Assembly: GCA_033725935.1 (NCBI GenBank)
Contig: MU867116.1
Span: 186,001 to 250,000 of the forward strand
DNA length: 64,000 bases
Direction: 5' to 3'
From: Cladorrhinum sp. PSN259
Lineage: Eukaryota > Ascomycota > Sordariomycetes > Sordariales > Podosporaceae
Part shown: one piece after another, positions 51,035 to 63,990 of the stretch
Numbering within the stretch: position 1 is the first letter of the stretch
Layout: every line of letters begins with the position of its first letter
Translations under genes and position numbers: made by a program
The notes under the pieces: model-generated
What the model was told of the DNA's origin: nothing
Databases searched by the model: none
What the model saw: the letters and a program-made list of their open reading frames with translations, nothing else

Positions 51035-52897
51035 CTTGATGGTGCAGTGATCGATCGACTGATGATGATCCGGATTCTCTCACCTGGCCAGGAACATGAA
51101 TACGATGGGCAGCCCGTCAACCTTTATCCTCCTCGTCGTTCCCTAGTAGACTCCCACAACTAGGAGGTATAGCGGCTCCCCCAAATTTGGAAGCTCCACG
51201 GTAGGCATCTCCTGAGCCATCATCGACACATCTTTGGTCCGGCGCCAACACTACATCAACACAAACGGTGATATTCGAGAACTAATTATGCCCAAGTGGA
51301 GTCGAGATCCAAGCGTTGATTTGTTTCGGCTGAATATAGAGTAGCACCTTGACATATTACCCCGCCCCTTTTTCATGTCAAAACTAGAGGATTCAGAACT
51401 TTCTTTGCACTTCTTACCATGCCACTACAGCCACCGCATTCGGTCCCATGGTACTGTAGTATTGCGGGGGGGTACAGAGGTGACAGGGCAAGTTTGTGGT
51501 TTTGCGTGGTAGTAGAATCCGGGGCAAACAAGGAACTTTTAATTTTTCTTTCATTCACACGTGCCCTCCCGCACGTACCCGCATAAGCACCCGCATGCCG
51601 AGTGCCGTTCACGTTATTTTTGTGTTCAATTGCCCGTCCCCCCGAGGTGGTAGCGACTAAAACACGGCACTGTTGTATTACCACCAAACCCGCTAACCCG
51701 GTCTGCCACCCCCTTTCGGCATAACAACCTGGTATACCTTCCCCTTTTGGATCTCGGGAATGATCCCACCGCCCTCCAACGTCAACCTGCCAAACTCCAT
51801 GGGTTCCCGCTTGGTGGTGACCAAGGAACAGCAGCACACAGACTACAAGTAAATCGTGGGGTAACGTGACCGACCGCCCCCCCATGGTACATTTACATAA
51901 CAACGGTCAAAGAAATACACACGGTTAGGTCCGCTCCGATCAACATTTGACAATGCCATCATTCCAACTCTGATTTCAGGCTCATTTTCTTGTCGCAACC
52001 TCACAAAGCAACCCGACAACGTGGAGAGTTCAACAGGGGATGGGGATAAATGCATCAAAATGCCGATGCTGGGAACGAACGACTCGGACGGGAACGGCTC
52101 TGCCCGGGGATTTCTATTAGGAAGCCATGTGGCGATATATTTTCCGGCCACTCGTAGGCCCTTGATAGTGAGGGTCTGATTTTCTTGGCATGAGTGAAAA
52201 ACCGGGCTGAGGGAGAGAGTCATGTTGACAAAGAGTGAGCACTTCATATCGGTGTTTATTGGATGATATTGAAAATGCTGCCTGCGATCGGAATCTCGTT
52301 CTAGAAATGCGTCCAAGGCATACGGATGGAACACTTGTTCACACGTGGCTTGGAAAAGCAATATCCGCGTTCCGGGTTCGGACTGCGTTGTTTATATTGT
52401 ATAGCTACGCTGAGGCGTCGAGTTTGGCAGCTCGTGGGGGTCGCTCAGTGTTTGGGCTAATATTTGCGAGATCCGAGATGTCTTCAAGGTCCATCTCCTG
52501 AGCCGGAGCGGAGACAGCGGAGCATCCGGTGTTCCTGAGATCACAATGATCAACTGGGAATGTGAATGAGCTCTCCGACCGAAAAAAAAAAAAAAACCGA
52601 GCAACGGAAAGGCGGGCCATCTGTTCTTTCTCGAGCTCATCCAGCGGTTCAGCCTCGGAATCGTGGGATGACATCTCCAGACTTCTCGCGCTTTTATTAG
52701 GTACACGTAACAACCATACTATCAAACTCGGACCACTTATCTCCAAGGCTCCATAACAATTTGAATCATACAATCTTCTCTTCCATCCTTGCTCGTACTC
52801 GCAACGAGAGCTTCCGCTCCAGCATGCATACCCCCTTGACAGCAGCCACCACATCAAATCCCCCCGGCCGAACTCGACCTAGTTTCCCAAACTTTAC
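51035..52897. other. Intergenic
   Basis: The promoter of the DUF1996 gene and the 3' flank of the epoxide hydrolase. Minus-strand ORFs near 51.4-52.8 kb contain runs of Phe from a 15-bp poly(A) at 52580 and have no family signal. One, starting MSSHDSEAEPLDELEKEQM, could be a small acidic protein but is unsupported. Confidence 0.4.
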
Positions 52898-53564
52898 TCA
52901 TTCCAAACTCTTCAAAAACCCCAACACCTCCCTCACCACAGACTCCGACTGTTCCTGCTGCACCCAATGCCCCGCCCCTTCCACCATCTTCACCCCCCTA
53001 AACATTCCCCTTTTCACTCTCCTCTCATCCTCGTACCCCTCCAACGCCCCTGGAACCTGATAATTCCCCCAGTCCTTCTCACCACTGATAAACCCCACCG
53101 GAACCTCAATCTTCCTCCCGCTAAACAGGTACATGTCTCCTTGCACTTTCAGTCCCACTTCTCGGCCGGGTTGTTGCGCCCTGTACCAATTCAAGGCGCC
53201 TTGAAACCCCGTCCTGGCCCACTCGGCACAATACACTTGCAAGTCTTCCTTACTCAGCCATCTTTCCGTTCGAGTCAAGTCTTGATCTGCCATGTTCTCC
53301 TTGACCGTCTCGGGCATCGTGTGAGATGATTTCATAATGTAGTATTCCGGCATTTGCGAGAGTGCTTCTGCGCTCCATTTTTCAAGAGCGTGAGGAGAAT
53401 TCAAAGACCAATCGGCGGATTTGAGGTGAAAGTATCCTCTCAAAAAGGCCTCGAGGCCTTGAGGGGGAGATGAATAATCTGAAGCTGCGGAGGGGGAAGA
53501 GTGGTACTCTTTGTAGTGTTTCCGTGGGGGGTTCAGTGCCAGTAGATCGGCGTGGATGTCTGAA

Positions 53565-53595
<31 letters not shown>

Positions 53596-54097
53596 GTGGA
53601 GACGAGGGGAGGGAAGGAGGAGGATGAAAAGGGTGGCTCATTTGAATGGTAGATTTGAACATGTCCGGACGGATGAGCGCTGCAGAGGCCGAAGCTACCG
53701 CCCCGAAATCGTGACCTATGATGCTGTGCACTTCTGTGTAGTTTAGTGCACCGACTAGACAGACGAGGTCGCGGACCAGGTTTGTGAGTGTGTACTCTGA
53801 GAGGTCGGTGTCGGCGTATGAGGATTGCGTCCAGCCTGTTGTTCGGCCGTATCCGCGTTGGTCTGGGGCGACGCAGAAGTAACCTTCCTTGGCGACTGCA
53901 GGGAGGATTTTCCGCCACGAGTAGGCGAGTTCAGGGTAGCCGTGGGTGAAGAGAATGAGCGGGTCTCCGGGCTTGCCGGATTTGAGGATGTGAAAGTTGA
54001 GGCCGCATGATGAGGTGCAGTCGATGTAGTCTTCTGTGATGTCGTCCGAGAGGGGAAGAGGGGGGAGGGGAGGGAGAGCTTTGTTGGTTGTCGCCAT
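52898..54097 (-). CDS. Epoxide hydrolase-type alpha/beta hydrolase
   Basis: A 399-aa protein if started at 54097, where the context CACCATGG is near ideal and the length suits the family. The frame stays open to an ATG at 54232, which would add 45 residues. Numbered from 54232, the oxyanion-hole motif is HGYPE (97-101), the next strand DQRGYGRT (124-131), the nucleophile Asp175 in GHDFGA, and the catalytic His lies in GAGHWVQQEQ near the C-terminus, with an acid in GEKDWGNYQ. This is the soluble epoxide hydrolase layout, opening epoxides to diols by way of an ester to Asp. The cap region carries a poly-Ala run (AAAAAAAAA) from a CTG/GCA triplet repeat at 53567-53593. No signal peptide in the shorter form, so likely cytosolic. 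Confidence 0.85.
53567..53593 (-). repeat. CTG triplet repeat coding poly-Ala
   Basis: A pure (GCT)n run of about nine units, read as poly-Ala on the minus strand in the cap region of the epoxide hydrolase. Confidence 0.85.
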
Positions 54098-54232
54098 GGT
54101 GGTGCTGGTTCGAACCGATGTTGCAATGGACCGTATTTCGTCAAGTTCAACGTCCTGAAACGCCATGAACGAAGACGTAGACGGTGGTGTTGAAAGATGA
54201 TGAGGGGTGATAACAAACATGAAACCTTTCAT

Positions 54233-55389
54233 TTACCCCGCCATGTGCTGACAGTTGACGGCACCCTTGAAATGAGTGGGAGTGGGGTCGGCCAGATGAC
54301 GGATAATAAGACCCGACCCGTCGATATGTGGAAAGCTCATTGTTTAGTTTTCATTGTTGTCTTTATTCTTGTACCACCTATCATACCTTCCTCCAGTGGG
54401 TTCGTCCTGCTCTTTTCAGGGGCACAGCAAGCCCCTTTTCGAAAGTGGAGCAAAGTCAACTACTAACACAGTTGAAATATGTGCTAAAGTAAACAAAACA
54501 TACCACAAACAGGAGTTGTTGAAACTCCACCTTGTCCAAACGAGTGATTATGCAAGTAAAACGCCACAGCTCTTGTCTCCTAAAAGTCCAGATCTCACAA
54601 AAACAGTTTCATGATGACCCCAGAACAACCCTCGACTACCTCTTCGGTTCTTCATCCAGTATTCACGCTCACCAACCATCAAAACATATCACATCAGGTC
54701 AAAATTTAAAAATTACAAAGGCACGCTCTTCAATATACTTCATCTACTCATTACCATCAAACCGCTAAAACATGATAAGCCAGTCCAGCCAGCTTCATGT
54801 ATCCTGTCTCTGTGTCTACTGCCTAGAAGGAACCTATCCACGAAGTAACCTATCTAATCTTTCTTTATATCTCCAAACCATCACTCATTCCTTCTTTCCT
54901 TGCCTCCTCCACCTTCGATCCTGAACACTAGGTACCTAAGCCAAGTTGAAAGACCGCCGAGAATGCAATCAAAACAGAGACTTCTTAGAATGCAAAGACA
55001 ACCCACCGAGAAAACCACACTGCAGACATTATCTTGCCTCTTTCCCCGCTCGCAATGCAAAAAAAAAAAAAAAAAAAAAAAAAACATTAAAAACAAAGAA
55101 TAGTAAAGAAAGAAAATGGAGGACCCAGAGAAATGAAGAAGAAGCAGAAAAAGAAAAGTAACCCATTGTCCTCCTCCGCACTTGCCCTCAGTTCGCATTT
55201 TGTTCCCAGATGGCAAGGATCCTTTCAAGGGAAAGCCAAAGATGTGCCCCAAGTACCTCGCGATGCATCCGTCCATGTGTGCTTTCCTTCCCAGCCAACC
55301 AAAAATATGATCCGCCCATGCCAACCAAACTGAAACAAAAAAACCAACATTACCCAGTCGAAAACCAGTTTCGACCGCTATTAATGGGA
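54233..55389. other. Intergenic
   Basis: The 5' flank of the epoxide hydrolase and the 3' flank of the F-box/WD40 gene. It includes an uninterrupted poly(A) run of about 26 at 55059-55084 in the 3' flank of the latter (poly(T) on its strand). Confidence 0.45.
55059..55084 (+). repeat. Poly(A) tract (about 26)
   Basis: A long A homopolymer in the 3' flank of the F-box/WD40 gene. It reads as poly(T) on the gene strand, so it is not a poly(A)-tail relic of that gene. Confidence 0.8.
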
Positions 55390-57871
55390 TCAAATATATC
55401 CCCCCAAATTCACCTCCCTCTCTGGAGCCTCACCACGTACCCTGTTCATCTCATCCCTCTTCACAGAACTCAGCATCTCAATCCCCTTAACTCCCGCCCC
55501 AAAATCCAATATCAAAATCTTCGGATCCTGCCCCGAACTCACAATCCTCCTGTAGTCACTCTTGGCGCTCAACACCCAGCTGCTGTGCCACTTGGGGAAA
55601 TCCAAAAGCGCCTGTCCAGTCTCCATATCCCACACCTTGATATCCGAATCATAGCTCCCGCTCACCAGTCTTCCGCTGATCGAGTCGACATGCAGACTCC
55701 TGACCAGGTTCGTATGCGCCTTCATCTCCCTCACGCACTCTCCCGTGTTCGCATCCCAGATCCTGATAACTTTGTCGTTACCCGCAGAAGCAATGTACCG
55801 ACCATCCTCAGAAAACTGACTGCACGCCAGCCCTTTGCTGTGGCCCAAGAATTCGCGGATGTTCTTGCCGGTGTCAATGTTCCACAGCTTGACGCGGAAG
55901 TCACCGCTGCACGAGACGATGGTGTTGCCGCGCATCTGTACAGCGTTAACTGGTCCCGTGTGACCTCGAAGCTGACGGATCAGCTGGCCGGTCGCGCGGT
56001 CCCACACGCAGATGGAGATGTCCTTGGAGCATGTGACGATGTGTTTGTCGTCAAAAACGAGGTCGAGAACAGCGGCAGAGTGGTGGTTGAGTCTACGAAC
56101 GGGACGGTAGCCGGACTTGATGTTGTAGACAATGCATGTTGAATCAGAGGAACCTGTGACGAGGATGTCCTCATCGTATTGGAGACAGAGAATCGAAGCT
56201 TTGTGGTGGACGGGAGGAGCGAAAAGCGCAGGGATCGAGTGGTGTGCGCGGACAGGAATTCTCGCGGAGCCATCGAGAGACGTGATGGGGTACTGATCGG
56301 GCAAAGTGGCGTAGTGGTTCGGGTTGCCATCTTCGTCGTACAGGATTGCGAGAGAGTGTTCATTGACGACCTCGGGAGGGCCAATGATGAGCTTGCAGGC
56401 ATAGGTGGCCATATCCCAGACGCGGATGGTCCTGTCGCGGGAGCCGGTGATGATCTTGGTTCTGATTCATTCTGTTAGCAAATCTGTAGTCAGACTCTGG
56501 TCGGCCCTTGACTTACTCATCAAATTGGAGGCAGTAAATACTGTCTGTGTGCCCATTGAGATAAACCGGTCGCGCCTTGCCCGACTTCCAGTTGTTATCC
56601 AGCTCTTCTTTGACCTTGTATATCTCCTTCCAATTATTAGTGGGCTTTATAGGAGGAACACCAAGGCCGGTGCCAGGCTTGACAGGGCCGCTCGTAGCGT
56701 AAGTGGTGGTCTTCTCGCGCAAGAAGGACTCCCGCCACACATGTTGATTCCTAACCACATGGGACCATCGTCTGTTCACCAAGCTCGCTGTACCGAGAGT
56801 TGAGGCATCCAGCTCAGCAAGAACCTGGATTGCCAACTCGACAGGTAGCTTGGAGATAAAGTCAACCTTGGCAATATCGGCTTCCTCCCGGTCGCACGCG
56901 CCGCCTACATCGACATCCGAGTCGAACTCGTCGCTCGGGTTATATGGTCCCATTTCCGGGCTGGTAAGCGCAATTCCAATTCCACTCTCTCGGTCGTCCA
57001 TGCTCTCTTCCGTAAGCCAACCAGGACGAGGCATCTGGAAGTCCACGGCTTCGAACCCTTGAAATCCCGCGCACGCGCTCGCTGCTGCTTGTCTCGCCGC
57101 GGCTCCCGTGCTTCGTGGAATAATCGGAGGCTGCTCGCCGGATCCTGGGACGGGGTATGTTGGGGATTCGATCGTGCTCAGATCGAGCTCAAAGTTGCGC
57201 TCTCCATGTCCTGTATGGAGAATTCGCGAATGTCTGTGGAAGCTGGCAGCTTGACGGAGACGATGCCAAGTCGACTGCGAAGTCGTTGGCCTCGATGGGC
57301 TGCCCTGCGAAGAGCTCGCTGAATGGGGGTGGTCATGTTCGTCTCGCTCATCGCTACCGTAGATAGGAGTTGTTGGAACCGAAGGTCTTCTATGCATCAG
57401 CCCTTTGACGCCAGTCTTCAACGACACTGAAGCTCTCCGGAACATCCTCTTTAGGTTTCCCTGAGCGGCATGTTTTGACGAGCTCGGCACTCCATCCGAC
57501 GAGTTTGTAACACGGCGAAATCCGTGGCTCTTGCTCTTCTCGAGCTGCAATTCTGCGCCACTCTCCTCGGAGATGGAGGAAACAGACGGGTTCGCGATCG
57601 GGCGGATAGGAACGGAGAGGCTCATACTCCGGCGCCGTGAATCCGAGTGGTGGGTGTCATGGCGGCGCGGTTCGACGGGGTGTCGGATAGCCATGGTGGC
57701 AGATGCTTCGGGGAATACAGCTTGCTGCCACTCGCGCATCTGAACGATCCTGCGCGACGTTGCCTCTGCGGCCGACTCGTGCAATGTGCTTCCCGAAAAA
57801 CCTTGGGCCTGGGCCTCGAGCGCGTGATCAATAGCAGAGTCGGAGGGAGCCATTGTGTGGTTGGTCACCAT
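55390..57871 (-). CDS. F-box / WD40 repeat protein (2 exons)
   Basis: The model is 57871-56517 and 56461-55390 over a 55-nt intron (GTAAGT ... GCTAACAG...ATCAG), giving 808 aa. The splice rebuilds a WD repeat (HTDSIYCLQFDE-TKIITGSRDRTIRVWD). The N-terminal 330 residues are Ser/Arg/His-rich and disordered. The F-box lies at about 337-381 (ISKLPVELAIQVLAELDAST, ending NQHVWRE). About seven WD repeats follow, for example ILVTGSSDSTCIVYN, IVTCSKDISICVWD, IVSCSGDFRVKLWN, IASAGNDKVIRIWD and LVSGSYDSDIKVWD. This is the layout of SCF ubiquitin-ligase substrate receptors: the F-box binds Skp1 and the propeller binds a phosphorylated target. The target is not known. The start is the first ATG (ACCATGG) in the frame; an upstream TTG is not used. 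Confidence 0.9.
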
Positions 57872-60158
57872 GGTAAGCCGACGGGAATATCTGATGCGAT
57901 GCGCCGGTCCCAAACTTCGGCCTGCTACGTGTTCGTGACGCCCTCGCGTCGCTCGTCCCTCGTCCGTGGTGAAGAATTCCCGAATGATTTTCCAAGTTGT
58001 TCCTTCTTCTCCCCCTTTTTCTCTACCAACGCTTCGCCCACCCTAGGCTAACAGATGGCGCTTGAACGGACAAGCCACCGAGGAATTTTGGGCTCAGAAA
58101 CGACTGACGGGGTCAATGGGTGTGGTGGACAAAGCCTTGCACCCAATTGACATGCGCGCGAAGACGGTGGGGAAAACGGAGAACAGCGATAGGTCGCGGA
58201 TTTGTTACTGCAAGCGGCGAATTGGAGATCAGAGAACGAGTGTTGGGGAGAGATTGGAATTGGAGGCCGATTAAATTGCAGCCGCAGCTTCGTTGGTCGC
58301 GAGGAGGGACGGAGCTGATCTGTGATATTAGATGCGATGGAACCAATGGGTGCTTTCTTTGTCTTGGGGGGGGGGTCGCGATTGTAACAACCTGGTGTCA
58401 ATAAACACAAGGGACAAAAAAAGGGATCACCACCTCAAAGAGAAAGGGAGAAGAGAAGCGCAAAGAAGACAAAATAAAAAAGATGTCGGAGGGGCGGGTG
58501 CGGCGCCAGAGCTGAAGATTGTCGCTACTGTTTTCGTCCTTTGTTGGGGGCTCGGGTGCGGCACAGGGACCTTCCAGGGGTTCCAGGTTGCTACGGTCCA
58601 GGCGCAGGGATATCAGTTAAAGCTTGGTACCATCCCGTCGTTGAAATTGTCCAAATCTGATTATTCTGACCCAAGCAACGGGTTTCCGGCGGGATGCAAC
58701 ATGGAAAGCATCAAACCTCATTTTTGTATTCACAATTGGCCGTTGAAATCCTGTTTTCTGTGCTGCTGCAGCAAGGCAGTTGCCCAGAATTTGGAACGTC
58801 AGAAAGTCAGAACGGATTTCAAGAATGATCGAATGTGGAGCATGCCGGGATCCATCGACAACTCCGACTCCATCAACACCAGCCGATTGCCGGGCTGCAA
58901 GTGCTTTCCGGTAGCGATGCGCATCATATCTCCCAGTGCACGGCGCTTTCCGAAAAGGCAAAATCTGAAACGTATAACACGGGCGATGCCTTATTACGGC
59001 GCAAATGTTTTACTATAGGTCACAATATCAGTGTAACTGGCGTGGGCATTTATCCGTAACAATGTTCGGTCAACAGCATCATCATCCCCAAAAGGGCAAT
59101 GACCTCATGGATGCGGGTGTTGTGGACGATGGCGCCCCACTCTGTCCTGGCGCAGTCCCCTAAAATCTGACTTTCTCTGGCTGTGTTCTGGAGTCCACTG
59201 CAGATGATGCTGCAGCTTTGTTGCTTCAAAACACCGAACACGAATCGCTGTGCGACTGACACAGAACCACCATAACCCAGCCTCCCCGCCCCCATCATCT
59301 TTGGACTTTTGGTTGGAGCACTTCTTTCGCCAGGTTTTATGTTATTGAAGATGGCACGATGGATGCATGTGGTTGGTTCTTTTCTTCCTTCCTGTTGGCC
59401 TCTGTCCCCATTTCTTTCAGGAACACGAGAGATGGATTGAGCCAGTGGAAACAAACAAACAAAACCGGCAACACCGACACGTCTGCGTCCTTCCTCCCAT
59501 TTATGGCGGTGTCTCTTTTCGGCCGCATCGTGGATTCTGGTTGGCTTCGCGATTGCATCTTCTGGAGTCTGCTGAGCAAGCGGACTGCATGCTGAGCTCA
59601 GACCACACCTCGTCCCAGCCATTCCATCCAACGATCTTCCCAGAATTCTCCTTCCCCAGGTCCACCTTTCCCGCAGCCCCTGGCAACGTGCCCCACACCC
59701 CAGCCGATATTTTGTGGAGATCTTTCCGGCTCCCCTGATGTCAGTGGATCTCTCCAAAGGCAGAATGCAACTTCTTGATGCAGAAACGCGATAGTGCTCT
59801 TTCACCGACTTGATCGATTCTGCAAGGGATCATCTTTGTCAACGACAATTCCGCACATTCTGCAGCAAGGGATTCAATGTATGTGTTGTCAATGTAGCAT
59901 TGGCACCTTGATGGACAGAAACCGGCCATCTATTTTGCGCTTCATTTCTGCATTTATCGTAGAGTGTGGAACCGTTTCTTACAGTAACATCAGATTCCGC
60001 CTCGAGTCATCATCCCTCTCAAACCTCCAGCGCATGCTGTCTCCATCCATTGCGCGATTGGAGAGTTGTGTTTCGTCACTTCGAGTAGGATTACCCTCTG
60101 GTCTGTCGTCTTCATTTCCAAACTCTGAGATTATTTCGAGGATCGTTGACGTTGTCTC
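57872..60158. other. Intergenic
   Basis: The long promoter region of the F-box/WD40 gene and the 3' flank of the membrane-protein gene. ORFs of up to about 250 codons occur on both strands but overlap one another, have random composition and show no motif. No gene is supported. Confidence 0.4.
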
Positions 60159-62521
60159 CTATTCCGAGTGAGAAGGTATCGATGTTTCTGGAGACGAAGG
60201 CTGTTGGTGATCCGGCAAATGATAGGAACAGCTCTGTTGATGAGATTGGTGGCTGCTGCGTGAAGAAAGCGCCGGAACTGGTGCATCTGTTGATGCGTTG
60301 GAAGCCATAGCCCCCTTGCTAACGTTATCATCTTGCGAGCTGGAGATACTTGCATCGCTGACATCTGTATTGCTGACACTGTTACGGTCGTTGTTTGCAA
60401 CAGCCGTTCTGCGAGGTGACGACTTCTCAGCTTCGCCAGACTGTGCTGCACGTAAGACGGGATGCTTTTCGTTCGAAATATCCAAGCTCGCGAGAATGGC
60501 ATTATCTCGTGACACCGGTATGGTCTCGTCACCTTGGGACCAGGCACCGACCCCCAGCTCTTCGTGAGCCATGCGTTGTAGCTGGAGAGTTCCCGTTGCG
60601 TACCACTCCAAGAGGCTGTACGGGTTGCGTTTGAGTCGTTTCTGCACCCAGCGTGCCGTACATTCGAGAGAAAAGGAGATGATGATTGTGAGCAAGCCAA
60701 ACACTCCGATAAAGGCCAGTCCAAACACGCTGAAAGATACGTGAAGCGGACTGATGACTTTCTGGTTGCACATGGCTCGTTCAGCATCATTTGCGGGCGT
60801 TACCAGGGCGTTCGGCATGCGCGCGTATTCTCCAAAGTCACCCGTCACGCTGGCCAAGTTTGATTGCTGCAGGGCTGCCAGGGATGCCGCGTTCCACGAG
60901 AGCACATCCTGCTGCCACTGGTCTGGTGCCACTTCGGCCTGGTGAGCGCCATTCAGGTTGTAACGTGAGGTGAGTGCCTGGTCTCCCATGTTGATGACCA
61001 CGTTGGAGATCAGTCCGTGTATGAAATCGAACGTCATGAGGAGCCAGCTGAACTGCGTAACGGCGTAGTTGTCAAATCCAAGCTGGGCAGCCTTTTCTGA
61101 CAGGCCGATGATGCCAGAAAGAGGCGTGCATTTGTCTCCCGGAGTCCTCGGAGGACGAGGGGAACAGAATGAAAGTTGAGTTATGCAACCTAGTGGCGAA
61201 GCCGCCTCTGCTGCGACCCATACCGTTGTGTTTGTAACGTCATTGGCATAGCGTAGGGTTTCCCTGAGCTTGAGTTCCCTGTGCTGTGAGCTGTTGTACC
61301 ACGCGTCTGTCGTCGGTTGAGTGAAAAACACCGTGTTTGCTGACAAGAAGAAAACGAAAATGTCGGCGTCCGTTCTCTGAAGCTCAGGAATTGGCCAGAA
61401 ACTGGAGGCGATGTATGGAGGATTGAACGAGCCGTTGACAGGCAAGGCTGCGGAAGCACTGTCAGATATAGATCAAATGATTAGCCGCTCTGGAACTTTT
61501 CTTGTAGTAAATCTTGCCATGATTATTCTTACCTCAGCTTGTACCTCCCAGATAAGTGATTGGCCGTTGTATTCCCTGCTTTGTAGTATTTTAGTACGTC
61601 TGTAGGATCGGGATATTGGAACGTCGACAAGTGGCTGGCATTTTGAGCAGCACCGTAGAGATAATTGATGAATAACCGATTGTTCGCCGACATAAACGGT
61701 GATCTGTACCCTTCTGTCTTTAAGGGGGCGCAATGCATGGTTCTCCTCAGCTGGAAGCGAGAATTTGGCGGCGTGTTTATTCCGAGGTGTGTATGACTGT
61801 CAATGAGCCCCGTGTCGATCATGATGTTCGAGTTGCTGCTGGCACACAGCTTTTTTTCAAAGGGACAACCTGCACTTTTATCCACCGAGAACGGCAGCCG
61901 AGCTTGAACGTAATAACTGCTATCTTTGCAGTCGGAAAAGCCCGTAACGTTGCTTGGATAGCACCGTTCTGCGTATGAAATTGAAGACATGCGATGCTTG
62001 GAGACCCCTGGAAGCTTCACGCCGGCTCCCAGTCTGGATTCAGGTGTTTCGCCTGGACGAGGCTTCTTGTTCCATGTGCTGCAGGACTGAGAGGCCAACA
62101 GAACCTCGCTACCGCGGCTGATGCGAGACGAGAAACCTGCCGCAACGGCGAAACCTGTGGCGAGCACAACACAGCAGATCAAGAGCGGTATAACCCTCCT
62201 CGCGCTGTATTTGCTCTTCCGCCAGGTCCACAGCAGCTCCATGAGAGCCCACGCCGTGCCGACTGGCCCTGGACTATTCCGCAAGAGGACCTGACGCTGG
62301 TGGTGGACTGTGTCCCGGGGGTCACCCGTCGAAAAGCAGGCATGAAAGGTAAAACAAAGGATGGCCCAGACGCGAGTGGTGATGATGGTGAGAAAGAATG
62401 CAACGAAGGCGATAACGAGATTGCCGTCGGAACGGGTGAGGGTCAGGGTTGACCCAAGAACGCTCCCGTAAGACCAATTAGTCCAAAAGCCGGTATAGAT
62501 TGGATACTCGTTTGAGTTCAT
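60159..62521 (-). CDS. Multi-pass fungal membrane protein (2 exons)
   Basis: The model is 62521-61533 and 61458-60159 over a 74-nt intron (GTAAGA ... CTGACAG), giving 762 aa in frame. The predicted membrane segments are LVIAFVAFFLTIITTRVWAI (about 30-50), VIPLLICCVVLATGFAVAAG (about 110-130), a moderately hydrophobic LLMTFDFIHGLISNVVI (about 470) and FSVFGLAFIGVFGLLTIIISFSL (about 580-602). A long loop between the second and third is Cys-containing with several N-x-[ST] sites, so it probably faces outside. The C-terminal 140 residues are Ser-rich and probably cytoplasmic. It resembles a large uncharacterised family of ascomycete membrane proteins. No transport or enzymatic motif is recognised. 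The ATG at 62521 is taken; the extra upstream residues in the frame begin with TTG. Confidence 0.8.
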
Positions 62522-63268
62522 TCTGGAGGTGGGAAAGGTGATTTTGCTAGAATCCAACTCAGGTCGTATAAGGGCCAGTTTGGGTGCAATTCTGAAAATG
62601 AAATGGGACTCATAACTTCTTTCAAAGGCATCCTTACTTCCATAAATACTTGGACAAAAATGCTCACACTACAACATTAGTGGCGTTATCTAAGGGAGCT
62701 ATGTGTGTTTTCACACGTATTGCAATGGCAAATAGTGAGCAAAAGATGAGCTGAGCCGCCAAGTGTGACATGGACAATCCCTCTTGTTGCAATGTAACCT
62801 CCTCAGGGAAATTAACTTTTGAAGCCGAGCGCTGACAATCGCCCAGAAATCTGAAAGTCTAGAGAATTTGAAATGTACTTTGGGGGTCGAGGCTTTCAAA
62901 ACTGGTCCAACTTCCAAACCGGTGTGCAAACATCAACCTTCATGCTGAAGGCCTTCACGTTGAACTCGGAACCCAAATCATGTTTGGCGATCTACGAGAT
63001 TCCGAAACCCGGTCAACATGACTTGATAGGTTTATTATATATTGCACCTGTTGTTCCACACGGGTCTTGCGCCACACCAGCCCAGTCACTTTCCGGCCTG
63101 GCAACGCGATGATTTCTAGAAGATGGGGCAGTCGGAGAGTATTCATGCGAAGGGAGATCTACAACGGATCAGCCCGCCCCCAATTGGCATGGCGGCGCCC
63201 CAAAGCTTGTTTCCATGGCCTTCTTGAAGAGACCAAAGTTCCTACGGCAAGTCATGCAGATAGGTACT
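62522..63268. other. Intergenic
   Basis: The promoter of the membrane-protein gene and the 3' flank of the partial gene at the right edge. No gene was seen. Confidence 0.45.
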
Positions 63269-63990
63269 TTAAGTAATAGACTCTTTGCTGTTTGATGATT
63301 CCTCCGAGCCTGAGTAACCCTCGATCGTACTATACTGTTCAATTGTAGTACAGGTAGGTACCAAGCTACCTGTCGGTGCATGCACGAATACATTATTGTC
63401 GGTTGAATTTTCGTTGTCTTCGTTGGGTGTTGGCTGAAAAACGTTAAAGAAGGGCACATCCCAATCATAGCACTGTTTGGCTTCGTCCCGGTCCATCGAT
63501 GTCACGATCCACCCCTTCGAGTTCGTGTACTGTAGCTCGGATTCTTTTACCGGCAGAATCACTTCGTAGAAGTCTATTAAGACGTTCCGGTTTTGTTCTC
63601 GGAAGTAGTAAATGTGGCCATCTCTGTTCCAATCGAGTTTCCTCGCTGTTAAGAACTGATCCGAGTCGGATATACTGGTTTGAGGTTGGAGATGATCTCT
63701 GAACAGCCGTTTGATGTTGTTATGTGTTGTCAGGTCCGAATCCCAAACTGAAAGTGGAAGCCTTAGTTGAGAGCATGCGAAAGTGACACGACCATCGCTT
63801 TGTCTTTCAAGGTACTCTTCAGGAATCCATGGGGGTATCTCGCGGGAGCTAGGGAGATCAAAGCGGCGTGATACGCGAGATCCTAGGCTTGATGGGGGTA
63901 GGAGAGCGGCGACGCGACTTCCGTCTTCGTTCGTCAAGACAACGCCGATCAAGTTTACTGGGCCGCCGTTGTCAACAGTTGGAAGTGGAC
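63269..63990 (-). CDS. Unrecognised protein, 5' end beyond the window edge
   Basis: An open frame of about 240 codons running almost to the right edge. In the same frame the sequence stays open upstream to a CAACCAG at 63991-63997 that looks like a splice acceptor, and a TGA lies just beyond it, so the true 5' exon(s) are probably outside the window. The sequence is hydrophilic with protein-like spacing (IPPWIPEEYLERQSDG, DRDEAKQCYDWDVPFFNVF) and an acidic, Asn/Ser-rich C-terminus. I recognise no domain. No internal ATG near the 5' end is convincing as a start. Confidence 0.5.

Noticed and set aside
52405..52857. A 150-codon minus-strand ORF containing MSSHDSEAEPLDELEKEQM
   Set aside because: It includes a Phe run from a poly(A) tract. 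A possible intron beginning GTTTTT would remove it, but the donor is poor and no family is known.
55210..56142. A 310-codon plus-strand ORF
   Set aside because: It is antisense to the WD40 repeats of the F-box gene, whose frame carries clear WD motifs. The plus frame has no domain.
58332..59805. Overlapping ORFs of 210-250 codons on both strands
   Set aside because: Random composition, mutual overlap and no motifs. They lie in the long gap between the F-box/WD40 and membrane-protein genes.
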